Shown here: positions 6,165-6,187 of the stretch, piece after piece
Layout: each line of letters begins with the position of its first letter
Position numbering within the stretch: position 1 is the stretch's first letter
DNA from: an uncultured Lachnospiraceae bacterium
Lineage (GTDB): Bacteria; Bacillota_A; Clostridia; Lachnospirales; Lachnospiraceae
Reading direction: 5' to 3'
DNA: 6,187 nt
NCBI GenBank assembly: GCA_946410365.1
Contig: CAMKAA010000067.1
Span: 1 to 6,187, forward strand
Position numbers and translations under genes: made by a program
Notes under the pieces: model-generated
What the model saw: only the letters and a program-made list of their open reading frames with translations
What the model was told of the DNA's origin: nothing
The model's database searches: none

Positions 6165-6187
6165 GACTCCTCCTTTATACGGACAGG

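Noticed and set aside
1..6187. CRISPR arrays, insertion sequences, tRNA or rRNA genes, defence or toxin-antitoxin genes
   Set aside because: I looked for regularly spaced repeats, transposase-like frames with terminal repeats, tRNA-like cloverleaf sequences and small paired genes, and saw none.

Overview
The window looks like a stretch of chromosome from a Gram-positive Clostridia-type bacterium, most likely a member of the Lachnospiraceae. The evidence is strong AGGAGG-type ribosome binding sites, short intergenic regions with intrinsic terminators, a Firmicutes-type ROK glucokinase, and three protein families (DUF1846/UPF0371, DUF815 AAA+ ATPase, and a secreted DUF3298/RsiV-like protein) that I recall as common in gut clostridia. 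The assignment is from memory of the families, not from a search.

Layout, left to right. Positions 1-268 hold no convincing complete gene, but contain two strong inverted repeats and a possible leftward promoter for a gene beyond the left edge. A ROK-family glucokinase (glcK) lies on the minus strand at 269-1216. Its 151-bp upstream region carries a CcpA/LacI-type palindrome and the terminator of the next gene. A DUF1846 protein with a degenerate P-loop follows on the minus strand at 1368-2852. A 219-bp divergent promoter region separates it from a DUF815-family AAA+ ATPase on the plus strand at 3072-4436. That gene converges on a secreted DUF3298/RsiV-like protein on the minus strand at 4503-6164, with a hairpin terminator in the 66-bp gap. 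The last 23 bases hold only the ribosome binding site of the secreted protein.

The genes appear to be separate transcription units. Each has its own ribosome binding site, and hairpins follow glcK, the DUF1846 gene and the DUF815 gene. glcK would feed glucose into glycolysis as glucose-6-phosphate, and the palindrome suggests carbon-source control. The DUF1846 and DUF815 genes are divergent and could share regulation, but nothing in the sequence ties them into one pathway. I see no mobile element, CRISPR array, tRNA, rRNA, toxin-antitoxin pair or defence cassette. The window reads as ordinary core genome with three poorly characterised protein families, and I do not claim a new multi-gene system here.
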